Counted from the stretch's first letter, positions 39,390 to 48,648 are shown. The stretch: 64,000 bases of DNA from Anaerosolibacter carboniphilus (GCF_014205875.1 NZ_JACHEN010000009.1:62001-126000); one strand, 5' to 3'. Program-made: numbers and translations. Notes: a model not told the origin generated them from the sequence alone.

Positions 39390-40244
39390 ATGAGCACAGT
39401 TATTATAAATCCACAAGTAGAGGTGGCCCAAGTTAGTCTCGCTGAGCCCTCTAGAGTATTCGGCATGCGCAAAAGCATGCACCTTGGAAGAACGGATTTT
39501 AAAAAAATCTATCGTATGCTTTTTAAATTTCCAATTTCTATGATCCCCCATGATTGTGTCATCTTAAAAGCTCTACTTAAAATTTATGTGCAATATACAG
39601 GCTGCAATATTCTAAGTTCCTTTGCGCCCTATGCATTACAAGAGGATTGGTCTCTATTCACGCTTAATTGGAACAATCAACCTGCTTTTTATACAATGTT
39701 AACTGGAGAACCCAGGTATTTAAGCAGCGAAGGCTTTTATGCTTTTAATATTACAAAGCTTGTCTCCATGTGGTATAACAATGAAATTCCTAACTATGGA
39801 CTCATTATTAAAAATGATGAAGTGCAAAATAAAACAGCAAAGCAAATCAATGCTATAACAAATTCTGTTTTGGCCCCTATGGTGGAAATAAGCTATGTTC
39901 CTAAATGTGAAACACAGGTTATTCCTACCCATTTCATTTCTCAAGTGGAAGAACTGAATACCGATGAACTTTATTCTTTTTCTTCCGCCATTAACACATC
40001 TCTTACAAAAACAATTACCTATCATATTGAAAATCTAGGAAATACTCCAGTGGAAATATTATTGCAGGTAAGTGCAAATCCTATTAATTTTATAAATGAT
40101 AGCTCAACACCAAAAATAATAGCCCCTCACGAACTCGTTTATGCCATCCCCTATACATTTGCCAAGTACCTTAGAATTGCAGCAAAAAATATACATCCAG
40201 GAGAGACGTCAAAACTCAAAATATGGTATCAAGCTCAAGAATAA
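39390..40244 (+). CDS. DNRLRE-domain protein with DUF6385-like C-terminus (spore-surface candidate)
   Basis: Residues about 5-170 look like a DNRLRE/CBM96-type beta-sandwich: RMLFKFPI, an alternating strand block, LFTLNWNNQPAF and FNITKLVSMWY, ending in NYGLIIKND. The last ~95 residues (YSFSSAINTSLTKTITYHIEN to IWYQAQE) resemble the end domain I know as DUF6385. There is no signal peptide, as expected for a protein placed on the spore from inside the mother cell. AGGAGGGAG precedes the ATG. The same DNRLRE signature occurs in two neighbours (40508, 60334). Confidence 0.7.
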   Translation: MSTVIINPQVEVAQVSLAEPSRVFGMRKSMHLGRTDFKKIYRMLFKFPISMIPHDCVILKALLKIYVQYTGCNILSSFAPYALQEDWSLFTLNWNNQPAFYTMLTGEPRYLSSEGFYAFNITKLVSMWYNNEIPNYGLIIKNDEVQNKTAKQINAITNSVLAPMVEISYVPKCETQVIPTHFISQVEELNTDELYSFSSAINTSLTKTITYHIENLGNTPVEILLQVSANPINFINDSSTPKIIAPHELVYAIPYTFAKYLRIAAKNIHPGETSKLKIWYQAQE

Positions 40245-40272
40245 TAGATTTGTTTCATACTGTAGAACAAAG

Positions 40273-40442
40273 TTGCCTATCGGCAATTTGTTTTCGCTAG
40301 GAAACCCTAGGTTTCCTTCGACGCCTGCAATGCAGACTGAGCACCTTCCTGAATACGGCAAAGGGGCATCCCCTCTGCACACCCCATATATAGGAAATTG
40401 AAAAACATAATTTCCTATATATAAAAAAGGCACCTGTGTGCC
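40273..40442. repeat. Cluster of six perfect inverted repeats (structured element)
   Basis: Six stems occur in 170 bp: TTGCC/GGCAA (40273), AGGAAACC/GGTTTCCT (40299), CTGCA/TGCAG (40325), AGGGG/CCCCT (40362), a 14-bp ATATATAGGAAATT/AATTTCCTATATAT (40386-40422) and GGCAC/GTGCC (40429). The last is flanked by A-run and T-run and probably serves as the terminator of the converging genes. Short frames in it are not convincing genes. It could be a MITE-like repeat or a structured RNA. Confidence 0.6.
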
Positions 40443-40507
40443 CTTTCTTCATTTATTAAGAATTATCCTCATTTTTATAGGAAATTTTTTTAATAGGTCT
40501 TCTTAGC

Positions 40508-42307
40508 TCAAAATACTTCAACAGAAGCATTGTTCATTTTTTCTAAAGCTTTCTTCATCATTCCTAAACCTTCTAGATCAATTTTATCAAAAAGCTTTAT
40601 GGATCTCGTAAACTCTTGATACGCCATCTTATAAAATCTATGCTTATAATAGAGCTTCGCTAATTTTAATAGAACTTCATCATGTTCAATCAGATTCAAA
40701 AGCTGCAGGGATTTTTCAAATATTTCAGGGTCAGCGGCCTTAATAAGAATATCTAATAAATCGAAAATAATATTCAAAAATCCTTCAGATTCCTTTCTCT
40801 TATCGCTGATAGGCATCATCATCTTCCCCTCCAGAATATCCTTAAGTCCATAATATATCATTCTCCTATGGTTATTTTCAGGATTTCTAAGTATATTGAG
40901 TAATTGAACAGCGTTACGCATGTTGAGGCTCAGTATTTTACATAAAGCTTCCATATACACAGCCTCTTCATAAAGCGCTCCTTCTTTTATTTTTACAAAG
41001 CAATTGTATGCCTTATCATATTCTTTTAGATATAGTTGGCACATGCCCTTATGATAAGAAATTTTTAGATTATTATTAATGAATTCTTCTGCTTTTGAGA
41101 AATACTCATATGCAATAGTATATTTTCTTTGTTCAAAAAATACATTTCCAAGAATCATATAATCCTTTCCATCCAAGTCTGTTCCCAAAAAGTCTTCTGC
41201 CTTTGACTTGATATCATATATGTCTCTTTGTTTGTCGATTAGTATCTTAACAATCATATGGAGAGGCGCAGCATACTTTGGATTTTTATGAAGAGCCATC
41301 ATGGAATAATGATAGGCTTCGTCGAAGTCTTCAAGATCATAATAGATCTGTGATAAAGTATGAAACGTCCTATAACTTTCTACGCCTGCCAAAAAATTTA
41401 TATGCGGTGGAGATTCCCCCATGTTTATGCACTGATGAAGTGACTTTATAGCCAAAAAGGTCTTTCCTTGCAGGTAAAGCAAATTTGCTCTCAGAAAAAC
41501 TAAGTCTGTAAAATTCGGATAATATTTCAGGCCTTGCTCTATTGTTTTTAAGGCCTCATCATACTTTCCCAATTTCTCACAAACCATAATCATCTTAAAG
41601 AATAATTTGGGAACATAAATTTCATTCGATGTGCACTCTTCTAAAGACTTTTTGTAACAATCATAGGCTTCATCATAATCGCCAGCTTCATAAGAATCAT
41701 TCCCTAGGCTATAGTATTTTTCAGGCGCTAATTTATCTTTACCAATGTTTTGAACATCTTTCTTTTTGTTTATTCTCATGTATTGATTAAAATTTATTTG
41801 AAGTTTTGGAATGAATGCAGCTTCTTGGGCATCCTTACTGTAGAAACCCACTAGATTATTTTTATTTTCATCTACTGCCTTTATGATTAGTCCATAGTTT
41901 GGATATTTTCCAGAATACCAATCACTAAACAGCTTTGTGATATCGACTTTTATATAGGTATTTATTTCATCATTTATCGTGAATATCTTATATAATTCTT
42001 TATCAAAAGCTGGCGTATTTGCATAATTCACCCTATTTTCATCAAAAATCTCTGTAACCCGATAGACTTCAAATTCCTTTGCATCAGTGGTTTCATCATT
42101 TCGAATCACATACAAGAGCAGTTCAACCTTTTCGACAAGCCCATGACCAGACAGAGTTGGAAGATCAAATTGTAATAGGCTCCTATATATGGAATGATTC
42201 ATATACTTCCCAATGAAAAGGGCATAATAGTCACCATAATTTTCGTATGCCATAGCACTATTAATTGTGGTATCCTTCATAGGTATCCTTTCAATTATTT
42301 CTAACAT
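40508..42307 (-). CDS. DNRLRE-TPR protein
   Basis: Residues about 5-180 form a DNRLRE-type domain (YRSLLQFDLPTL, VNYANTPAFDKE, VDITKLFSDWY, NYGLIIKAVDE). The remaining ~400 residues are TPR repeats. Its TPR tail is closely similar to that of the glycosyltransferase encoded just upstream: EIFEKSLQLLNLI, DEVLLKLAKLYY and YQEFTRSI occur in both. So the two differ mainly in the head domain. ATG at 42307 follows GAGAG and overlaps the upstream gene by 17 bp, giving translational coupling. No signal peptide is seen. Confidence 0.78.
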   Translation of the reverse strand: MLEIIERIPMKDTTINSAMAYENYGDYYALFIGKYMNHSIYRSLLQFDLPTLSGHGLVEKVELLLYVIRNDETTDAKEFEVYRVTEIFDENRVNYANTPAFDKELYKIFTINDEINTYIKVDITKLFSDWYSGKYPNYGLIIKAVDENKNNLVGFYSKDAQEAAFIPKLQINFNQYMRINKKKDVQNIGKDKLAPEKYYSLGNDSYEAGDYDEAYDCYKKSLEECTSNEIYVPKLFFKMIMVCEKLGKYDEALKTIEQGLKYYPNFTDLVFLRANLLYLQGKTFLAIKSLHQCINMGESPPHINFLAGVESYRTFHTLSQIYYDLEDFDEAYHYSMMALHKNPKYAAPLHMIVKILIDKQRDIYDIKSKAEDFLGTDLDGKDYMILGNVFFEQRKYTIAYEYFSKAEEFINNNLKISYHKGMCQLYLKEYDKAYNCFVKIKEGALYEEAVYMEALCKILSLNMRNAVQLLNILRNPENNHRRMIYYGLKDILEGKMMMPISDKRKESEGFLNIIFDLLDILIKAADPEIFEKSLQLLNLIEHDEVLLKLAKLYYKHRFYKMAYQEFTRSIKLFDKIDLEGLGMMKKALEKMNNASVEVF

Positions 42308-44168
42308 ATTCACCACTCTCTTTTACTTTTTTATATCGATTGCATCCCTTGCCCCCACGGGCTAGATCTATTGAATTTCTCATCATCTCTAGCCCTTCCT
42401 TATCAATTCTATTAAATATATTTATGGAGCGTATAAACTCCTGATATGCCAGTCGATAATATCCATGACGATAATACAACTTAGCAAGCTTCAATAAAAC
42501 CTCATCGCTGTCAATAAGATTTAAAAGCTGTAATGATTTTTCAAATATCTCTGGTGCTGCAGTTTTTATCAGATCGTTTAATATCATAAAAATGATGTTT
42601 ACATACTGTTGGGATTCCTCTTTATTATCACTAACCACAGGATAAGGCAGATCAGCTGCTAAGTTCCTGAAAGCTTCATATATCTTATTTTTCTTCTTGT
42701 ATTCAAAATTTGATGCAGTCTGAATTAGTCGATCAGCATTCTCTGTATGATTTGAAAGGATTTCACAAAGAATCATTTTATAAGCAGCCTCTTCATAACA
42801 CTTTCCTTCTTCCACTTTTTCAAACCAGTGATAGGCTTCTTGATAATGTTTAAGATAGAACTGACTCATCCCTAAATTATAGTATATATTTTGATTTGGC
42901 TTCATTTGTTCACAAGCTTTTAAGAAATAATCAAAGGCAATATCATACTTTCCAATACTAAAAAATATCTCTCCAAGCTTTGCAAAAGCACCTGCATTTA
43001 ATTTTTTACCAAAAAATTTCTCCAACGTAATCTTTGTATCCTGGATCTTTCTTCCACTTTTCATTAGATTCTCTGCAATTCGATGAAGTGGCATATAAAA
43101 ACTGGGTTTGGACTTTATTGTTTCTACATAATAATGGTAAGCTTCTTCATAGTCTTCTAACTCAGAATGAATTTCCCCCAATGCATAATAGGATCTGTAG
43201 CCTTCCACTTCATTTATATTTCGCAGTTGTAAAGGAGCGGATTCCATTGTTAAACACTTTTTAAAGCCTTTAATCGCCAATGTATATTTCTTTTGTTTAT
43301 GAAATAGGCATGCCTTTAAATATTCTAAATCTACGAATTGGGGATAATAGGTTAGACCTTCATTTAATATTCTCATTTCTTCCTCATACATTTGTAACGC
43401 ATCTAAAGTAGTAATCAGCTTGAATAATAGCTTTGGACTATGAGCAAGACCAGGCATAAAATCCTCATATGCTTTTTTATAATATTCTAGCGCCTTTTCA
43501 TACTTTCTTAGTCTTAGATATTCACTTCCCATATTGAATAAATGGAAGTTATCTCTAGGCTGAGCCTCCAAAAGTATCTCTAAAATCTTCATATTTCTAT
43601 TGGGCTTATTTTTTTCTGTAGCCACTACATCTAAATATCCATAATGGTAAACTGTTATTTCTTCTATTTTTACCTTCCCTCTATCAATCATTTCCTGATT
43701 GCAATTGCAGATCTGCTCATGAATAGCTCCTGTATACTGATATCCTTTGTGATTTCTTATGAGGCGAATATTTAAATTACTAGCCGTATCAACCCCTGGA
43801 CTACTTCCCACATAACTCAAGGTGTGAAAAAGATAGATATCGATGGCATCATTATCCAATAATGAGCAGATTTTTTCTCTATCTGAAGAATTTATCTCTT
43901 CATCCGCGTCCATTGTCAAAATCCAATCTCCCGTTGCCTGCAAAAATGCGAAGTTCTTTGCATCACTGAAATTGTCATTCCATTGATAACAAAATACTTT
44001 GGCTCCATAACATTCTGCAATCTTAACAGTATCATCTGTAGATCCCGTATCCACAATAATGATTTCATCAACGATATCTCTTACACTTTCAATACATCTG
44101 GGAAGGTTTTTTTCTTCATTTTTTGCAATCACACATAAACTTAACAACAAGTCCATCTCCCCCATCAT
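42291..44168 (-). CDS. Family 2 glycosyltransferase fused to TPR repeats
   Basis: A GT2 domain occupies about residues 5-215, with LSLCVIAKNEEKNLPRC, IIIVDTGSTDDTV and the DxD-type motif LTMDADEE. About 400 residues of TPR repeats follow. The layout resembles SunS-like protein glycosyltransferases and those near bclA genes. It likely glycosylates the surface proteins coded nearby. The start is uncertain: ATG at 44168 or 44165 sits right after a strong hairpin without a clear binding site, and ATG at 44156 directly follows GGGGGAG. Confidence 0.82.
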   Translation of the reverse strand: MMGEMDLLLSLCVIAKNEEKNLPRCIESVRDIVDEIIIVDTGSTDDTVKIAECYGAKVFCYQWNDNFSDAKNFAFLQATGDWILTMDADEEINSSDREKICSLLDNDAIDIYLFHTLSYVGSSPGVDTASNLNIRLIRNHKGYQYTGAIHEQICNCNQEMIDRGKVKIEEITVYHYGYLDVVATEKNKPNRNMKILEILLEAQPRDNFHLFNMGSEYLRLRKYEKALEYYKKAYEDFMPGLAHSPKLLFKLITTLDALQMYEEEMRILNEGLTYYPQFVDLEYLKACLFHKQKKYTLAIKGFKKCLTMESAPLQLRNINEVEGYRSYYALGEIHSELEDYEEAYHYYVETIKSKPSFYMPLHRIAENLMKSGRKIQDTKITLEKFFGKKLNAGAFAKLGEIFFSIGKYDIAFDYFLKACEQMKPNQNIYYNLGMSQFYLKHYQEAYHWFEKVEEGKCYEEAAYKMILCEILSNHTENADRLIQTASNFEYKKKNKIYEAFRNLAADLPYPVVSDNKEESQQYVNIIFMILNDLIKTAAPEIFEKSLQLLNLIDSDEVLLKLAKLYYRHGYYRLAYQEFIRSINIFNRIDKEGLEMMRNSIDLARGGKGCNRYKKVKESGEYVRNN

Positions 44169-44171
44169 ATT

Positions 44172-44202
44172 TGTAGCTATCGGAATGAATCCGATAGCTA
44201 CA
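44172..44202 (-). repeat. Intercistronic perfect hairpin
   Basis: TGTAGCTATCGGA and TCCGATAGCTACA form a perfect 13-bp stem with a five-base loop. It fills the gap between the valine-repeat gene and the glycosyltransferase start, with no T-run after it. It may stabilise or attenuate the mRNA. Confidence 0.75.
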
Positions 44203-44209
44203 TGACATC

Positions 44210-45010
44210 TTAATTATGACCTTGGAAATAAGCCACTGCTGAAGCTGTAGCAGTCCCATTATTATTGGTTAAGATTAATCTTGTATACTTGAGATATTTT
44301 TGAGGCACCAATACGGAGATACCATTTGTTGTAATGCCTGATATACTGGCTGCATCATCGACATAATAAGCATCTGAATCAATTGGAGCAATTTGCACTT
44401 GCGCATCAATGGTTGCTGTAGATGAAGTATTCCTTACATAGAATGAATACATGTTCTTTTCAGATGTGAGCGTAGTTAGAACTGTAGCTACACCACTAGC
44501 TGCTAAAGCCACTGTCGCAACATTCTCAGCAAAATCATTGCTAACGATTTTTACATCTACTGTATCTGTAATATGGGCGATTGTTCCTACACTTGCCAAA
44601 TAGTCCACTGTATCTACAGAGGATACATTCGCTACCTCATTTACCGTATCTACAGATGCTACATAGTCTACTGTGTCTACTGAAGACACATTTGCTACTT
44701 GATCCACGGTATCTACCGAGTTCACATTCGTTACTGTACTTACAGATGCTACGTAATCTACAGTATCTACTGAAGATACATTCGTTACTGTACCTACAGA
44801 TGCCACATAGTCTACTGTGTCTACCGAGGATACATTTGCCACCTCATTTACTGTGTCCACAGATGCGACATAGGTAATCGTCTCAATACTTCCTATAATT
44901 AGATTTCCATTTCCATCGACTGATATAGGTGTTGCAACACCACCATTACTGCCGTATATCTGTGTTTTCAGTTCATTTGCTACATTATTAAACACTATAT
45001 TATTAGGCAT
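44210..45010 (-). CDS. Valine-triplet repeat protein with DUF6385-like C-terminus
   Basis: The 266-residue protein has a short N-terminal region. From residue 42 to 147 a Val (rarely Ile or Leu) stands at every third position, in units such as VDTVDYVASV and VDTVNEVANV. The last ~110 residues (YSFYVRNTSSTATIDAQVQI to VAYFQGHN) match the beta-rich domain I know as DUF6385. No signal peptide or cysteine is seen. GGAGAGGAGG precedes the ATG. It is first in a transcript with the GT2-TPR and DNRLRE-TPR genes, which suggests it is their substrate or partner on the spore surface. Confidence 0.78.
   Translation of the reverse strand: MPNNIVFNNVANELKTQIYGSNGGVATPISVDGNGNLIIGSIETITYVASVDTVNEVANVSSVDTVDYVASVGTVTNVSSVDTVDYVASVSTVTNVNSVDTVDQVANVSSVDTVDYVASVDTVNEVANVSSVDTVDYLASVGTIAHITDTVDVKIVSNDFAENVATVALAASGVATVLTTLTSEKNMYSFYVRNTSSTATIDAQVQIAPIDSDAYYVDDAASISGITTNGISVLVPQKYLKYTRLILTNNNGTATASAVAYFQGHN
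44570..44887 (-). repeat. Repeat array encoding (V-x-x)n
   Basis: Degenerate repeats of 27 and 36 bp code for triplets with Val in first position (36 in a row counting Ile/Leu). Repeat units read VDTV followed by DYVAS, NEVAN or TNVSS. Confidence 0.85.
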
Positions 45011-45164
45011 TTTTCTCCTCCTCTCCCTCTTTTATCAAGGATCGTAGTTGTCTACTAAATCCCAGTACATTTTATGTAAAACAATTGAAAGTGTGTCCAA
45101 AACCCACACAGGAAATATACTGTATTAGAGGGTTTTCTTAAAACAACAAAAAGGAGAGGAATGT

Positions 45165-45917
45165 ATGAAAGGCATCATTTTGGCGGGAGGAACCGGTTCA
45201 AGGCTATATCCGTTAACCAAGGTTACCAATAAACATTTACTGCCAGTAGGTAAATATCCCATGATTTTTTATTTGATTGCTAAAATGAAGCAAGCAGATA
45301 TAGCAGATATGATGATTATCACTGGGAAAGAACATATGGGGTCCGTAGTAAATCTATTAGGCAGTGGTCATGAATACGGAGTTAATTTTACCTTTAGAAT
45401 ACAGGATCAACCCGGGGGAATCGCGCAAGCACTAGGACTGTGTGAAGAATTTGTAAGTCAAGACAAATGTGTGGTTATGCTTGGAGATAATGTATTTCAG
45501 GATAACATCGCTCCCTTTGTTAAGGATTTTGAAAAGCAAGACAGAGGAGCAAAAATACTGATCAAACAAGTGGAAGATCCCAGAAGATATGGTGTTGTGG
45601 AGCTCGAGGATCATAAAGTTATAGGAATTGAAGAAAAACCGTCAAATCCCAAAAGTAATTATTGTGTTACAGGAATCTATATGTATGATCACCGCGTATT
45701 TGATGCAATCAAAGCCCTAAAACCTTCTGGCAGAGGCGAGCTTGAAATTACAGATGTGAACAATTGGTATGTAAAGGATGCTTCCTTAACCTATGATATT
45801 TTGGAAGGTTGGTGGTCTGATGCCGGTACTTTTCAGTCTCTACAAAATACAAACTTATTGGCAAAGGATATGAATCTAGATGAAATATTAAGCAGGAATT
45901 ATAAAGTTAGTAGGTGA
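45165..45917 (+). CDS. Glucose-1-phosphate thymidylyltransferase (RmlA/SpsI-like, short form)
   Basis: This enzyme makes dTDP-glucose from dTTP and glucose-1-phosphate, the first step to dTDP-L-rhamnose. The nucleotide-binding start is GIILAGGTGSRLYPLT. The metal site is in MLGDNVFQD, followed by EEKPSNPKSNYCVTGIYMYD and a shortened C-terminus ending after WWSDAGTFQSL. At 250 residues it is shorter than the ~290-residue RmlA and is like SpsI of the Bacillus spore polysaccharide operon. AAGGAGAGG precedes the ATG. It opens an rmlA-D-B-C unit. Confidence 0.92.
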   Translation: MKGIILAGGTGSRLYPLTKVTNKHLLPVGKYPMIFYLIAKMKQADIADMMIITGKEHMGSVVNLLGSGHEYGVNFTFRIQDQPGGIAQALGLCEEFVSQDKCVVMLGDNVFQDNIAPFVKDFEKQDRGAKILIKQVEDPRRYGVVELEDHKVIGIEEKPSNPKSNYCVTGIYMYDHRVFDAIKALKPSGRGELEITDVNNWYVKDASLTYDILEGWWSDAGTFQSLQNTNLLAKDMNLDEILSRNYKVSR

Positions 45918-45924
45918 AATCTTC

Positions 45925-46803
45925 ATGAGAGTATTGATTACAGGAGGAAATGGCCAGTTAGGAAGCATGCTCATGCAGCTATTGGCTGAAAAGCAATGTA
46001 TATTAGGAGAAATCGATGCAATCTATAAAGATTGTGCAGTAGCCTGTACAAATAAAACTACATTAGACATTACAAATCTATGGGATATAAAAAATTGCTT
46101 TATGAAATTTAAACCTCATGTGGTAATAAACACTGCAGCCTATACCCATGTTGATCATTGTGAATCCAACATAGACCTATGCTTCAAAGCAAATTCCTTA
46201 GGACCTAGAAATCTAGCCATTGCCTGTGAAGAAATACAGGCAAAACTCATTCATATATCCACGGATTATGTCTTTGATGGAAAAAGCAACATTCCATATA
46301 GAGAGTTTGACTTACCAAATCCCATAAATATTTACGGTAAGTCCAAGGCACTAGGAGAAGAATACGTGAAACAATTTTGTTCTAGATACTTTATCATCAG
46401 AACCAGTTGGCTCTATGGATATGAAGGGAAAAATTTTGTGAAAACAGTTGTGAAAGCAGCGAAAGAAAAGAAACTGCTCCATGTTGTGGCCGATCAAATA
46501 GGAACACCAACAAATGTAGAAGATTTAGCCTATCATCTCCTACAATTAGCTGTTACGGATGAGTATGGTATTTATCATTGTACCGGTGGTGGTGAATGTA
46601 GTTGGTATGAATTTGCAAAAGCTATCACCGAATATGCACAAATTGAATGTATGATACATCCGATCTCTTCTCAGGACTATGATAGTATTGCCCAAAGGCC
46701 GCTCTACTCTACCTTAGATCATATGATGCTTCGTTGTACCATAGGAGATCATATGCGGGACTGGAAGGAAGCTTTGAAAGAATTTATTTTAAACTTAAAA
46801 TGA
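45925..46803 (+). CDS. rfbD: dTDP-4-dehydrorhamnose reductase
   Basis: RmlD performs the last step, NADPH-dependent reduction of dTDP-4-keto-L-rhamnose to dTDP-L-rhamnose. It has 292 residues with the nucleotide motif GGNGQLG (residues 7-13), the catalytic STDYVFDG block and YGKSKALGE (YxxxK), as well as the RTSWLYG and DQIGTPT motifs. The ATG is seven bases after the rmlA-type stop, so translation is coupled. Confidence 0.93.
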   Translation: MRVLITGGNGQLGSMLMQLLAEKQCILGEIDAIYKDCAVACTNKTTLDITNLWDIKNCFMKFKPHVVINTAAYTHVDHCESNIDLCFKANSLGPRNLAIACEEIQAKLIHISTDYVFDGKSNIPYREFDLPNPINIYGKSKALGEEYVKQFCSRYFIIRTSWLYGYEGKNFVKTVVKAAKEKKLLHVVADQIGTPTNVEDLAYHLLQLAVTDEYGIYHCTGGGECSWYEFAKAITEYAQIECMIHPISSQDYDSIAQRPLYSTLDHMMLRCTIGDHMRDWKEALKEFILNLK

Positions 46804-46815
46804 CAGGAGGATTTT

Positions 46816-47856
46816 ATGAAAACGTATCTGGTTACAGGTGGTGCAGGTTTCATCGGCTCCAATTTTATAAGACAATTACTAAATAACCATGAAAATATTC
46901 GGATTATCAATGTAGATAAGTTAACCTATGCTGGTAATCTAGAAAACTTGAAAGAGATAGAAAAACACCCCCATTATCAATTTATACAAGGAGATATATG
47001 CGATCATAAATCCATTTTAAGTATATTTAAAGAAAATGATATTGATTATGTAGTAAACTTCGCAGCAGAATCCCATGTAGACAGGAGCATTAAGGACCCT
47101 ATGATTTTTGCTCAAACAAATATATTGGGCACCGTTAACCTATTAAATATTGCAAAAAAAGCATGGGAAATCGAAAATGGATTTTTATCTGGGAAAAAAT
47201 TCGTCCAGATCTCCACAGATGAAGTCTATGGTTCTCTAGGGGCCACTGGATATTTTACCGAGGATTCCCCTCTAGACCCCCATAGTCCCTATTCTTCCAG
47301 CAAAGCCTCCGCTGATCTAATGATCAAAGCCTATTATGATACCTATAAGATGCCTGTAAATATCACTCGTTGTTCGAATAACTACGGTCCATATCAGTTT
47401 CCTGAAAAATTAATTCCCCTCATGATCGACTGCTGCTTCCATAAAAAACCCTTACCGATTTATGGAGATGGCTTAAATATCAGAGATTGGCTTTACGTGG
47501 AAGATCACTGTAAAGCCATTGAAGCAGTCATAAAAAATGGAACCCCCGGTGAAGTATATAATATTGGCGGAAACAATGAAAGGACCAATAATTACATTGT
47601 AAAAACCATCCTTCATTATGTTCGTGAAAATATTGATCCTACTGTCACTGAGAGTCTTATCACTTATGTGGAGGATCGAAAGGGGCATGATAGAAGATAT
47701 GCTATAGACTCTAGTAAAATCAAGAATAAACTGGGATGGAAGCCAGAAACAAATTTTGAAGAAGGCATTATCAAAACCATACAGTGGTATATTGAAAACA
47801 AAGAATGGATGAATCATATCGTTTCTGGTGAATATCAGCATTACAAGTATAGATAA
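46816..47856 (+). CDS. rfbB: dTDP-glucose 4,6-dehydratase
   Basis: RmlB removes water from dTDP-glucose to give dTDP-4-keto-6-deoxyglucose. The 346-residue sequence has GGAGFIGSNF, the dehydratase triad block STDEVYG, SPYSSSKASAD (YxxxK), TRCSNNYGPYQFPEKLIP and GDGLNIRDW. It follows rmlD by 12 bp, with AGGAGG before the ATG. Confidence 0.95.
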   Translation: MKTYLVTGGAGFIGSNFIRQLLNNHENIRIINVDKLTYAGNLENLKEIEKHPHYQFIQGDICDHKSILSIFKENDIDYVVNFAAESHVDRSIKDPMIFAQTNILGTVNLLNIAKKAWEIENGFLSGKKFVQISTDEVYGSLGATGYFTEDSPLDPHSPYSSSKASADLMIKAYYDTYKMPVNITRCSNNYGPYQFPEKLIPLMIDCCFHKKPLPIYGDGLNIRDWLYVEDHCKAIEAVIKNGTPGEVYNIGGNNERTNNYIVKTILHYVRENIDPTVTESLITYVEDRKGHDRRYAIDSSKIKNKLGWKPETNFEEGIIKTIQWYIENKEWMNHIVSGEYQHYKYR

Positions 47857-47951
47857 GACTAGATTCCTGTCATTCTTTGGCACCCATTGCTTGTATACCG
47901 TTCTGTATCGATAGTATGATCAATAAATGTTGAAAATCTTTGGAGGTAACT

Positions 47952-48581
47952 ATGAATAAGTTTCAGTTTACAAAAACGCCCATAGCGGGACTATATGTAA
48001 TTGAACCAAAGGTCTTTCAAGATGAAAGAGGCTATTTTATGGAAACTTATAGTCATAAAGAATTTGCAGAAGCTGGACTGAATACGATATTCGTCCAGGA
48101 TAATCAATCAAAATCAAAAAAAGGAGTCCTTAGAGGTCTCCACTTTCAGAAGAAGTATCCTCAAGATAAACTGGTAAGAGTGCTAAAGGGTGAAGTTTTT
48201 GATGTAGCTGTAGATCTGAGAAAAGACTCCGCAACTTTCGGTCAATGGTATGGATGTGTTCTTAGTGAAAAAAATAAAAAGCAGCTTTATATCCCTAAAG
48301 GCTTTGCCCACGGATTTTTGGTGCTTTCTGATGAAGCTGAATTTATATATAAATGTACAGATTTTTATCATCCTGAAGATCAAAGCGGAATCATTTGGAA
48401 TGATGCAGATATCGATATTCATTGGCCATTAGATCATATTGATGAAGTTATATTATCTGATAAAGATAAAAATTGGCTAAGCTTTAATGAATATCAGAGA
48501 ATGCAAGAGCAATATTTAGCAGAACATTCCTTCAAATACAACAAAGAGAAAACGGGTGAAAATATGTGCAGAAATCGATAA
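47952..48581 (+). CDS. rfbC: dTDP-4-dehydrorhamnose 3,5-epimerase
   Basis: RmlC epimerises dTDP-4-keto-6-deoxyglucose at C3 and C5. The cupin sequence shows FQDERGYFMETY, VQDNQSKSKKGVLRGLHFQ with the catalytic His, YIPKGFAHGFLVLSD and a Tyr in the YKCTDFYHPEDQ region. ATG at 47952 is chosen since the open frame further upstream begins inside the GGAGG binding site. With rmlA, D and B it completes dTDP-L-rhamnose. The last ~20 residues are an extra tail. Confidence 0.94.
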   Translation: MNKFQFTKTPIAGLYVIEPKVFQDERGYFMETYSHKEFAEAGLNTIFVQDNQSKSKKGVLRGLHFQKKYPQDKLVRVLKGEVFDVAVDLRKDSATFGQWYGCVLSEKNKKQLYIPKGFAHGFLVLSDEAEFIYKCTDFYHPEDQSGIIWNDADIDIHWPLDHIDEVILSDKDKNWLSFNEYQRMQEQYLAEHSFKYNKEKTGENMCRNR

Positions 48582-48648
48582 ATTATTGTCATGACTATTT
48601 TGTTGAATGAACTTTTTTTCATAATATATTGATGAGGAATGATAATCA

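Noticed and set aside
40141..40433. Two overlapping short frames (plus 86 codons, minus 74 codons)
   Set aside because: They cover the cluster of inverted repeats and have no convincing binding site. They are more likely by-products of the structured element.
44581..44877. Plus-strand Leu/His-rich frame
   Set aside because: It is an antisense shadow of the valine-triplet repeats.
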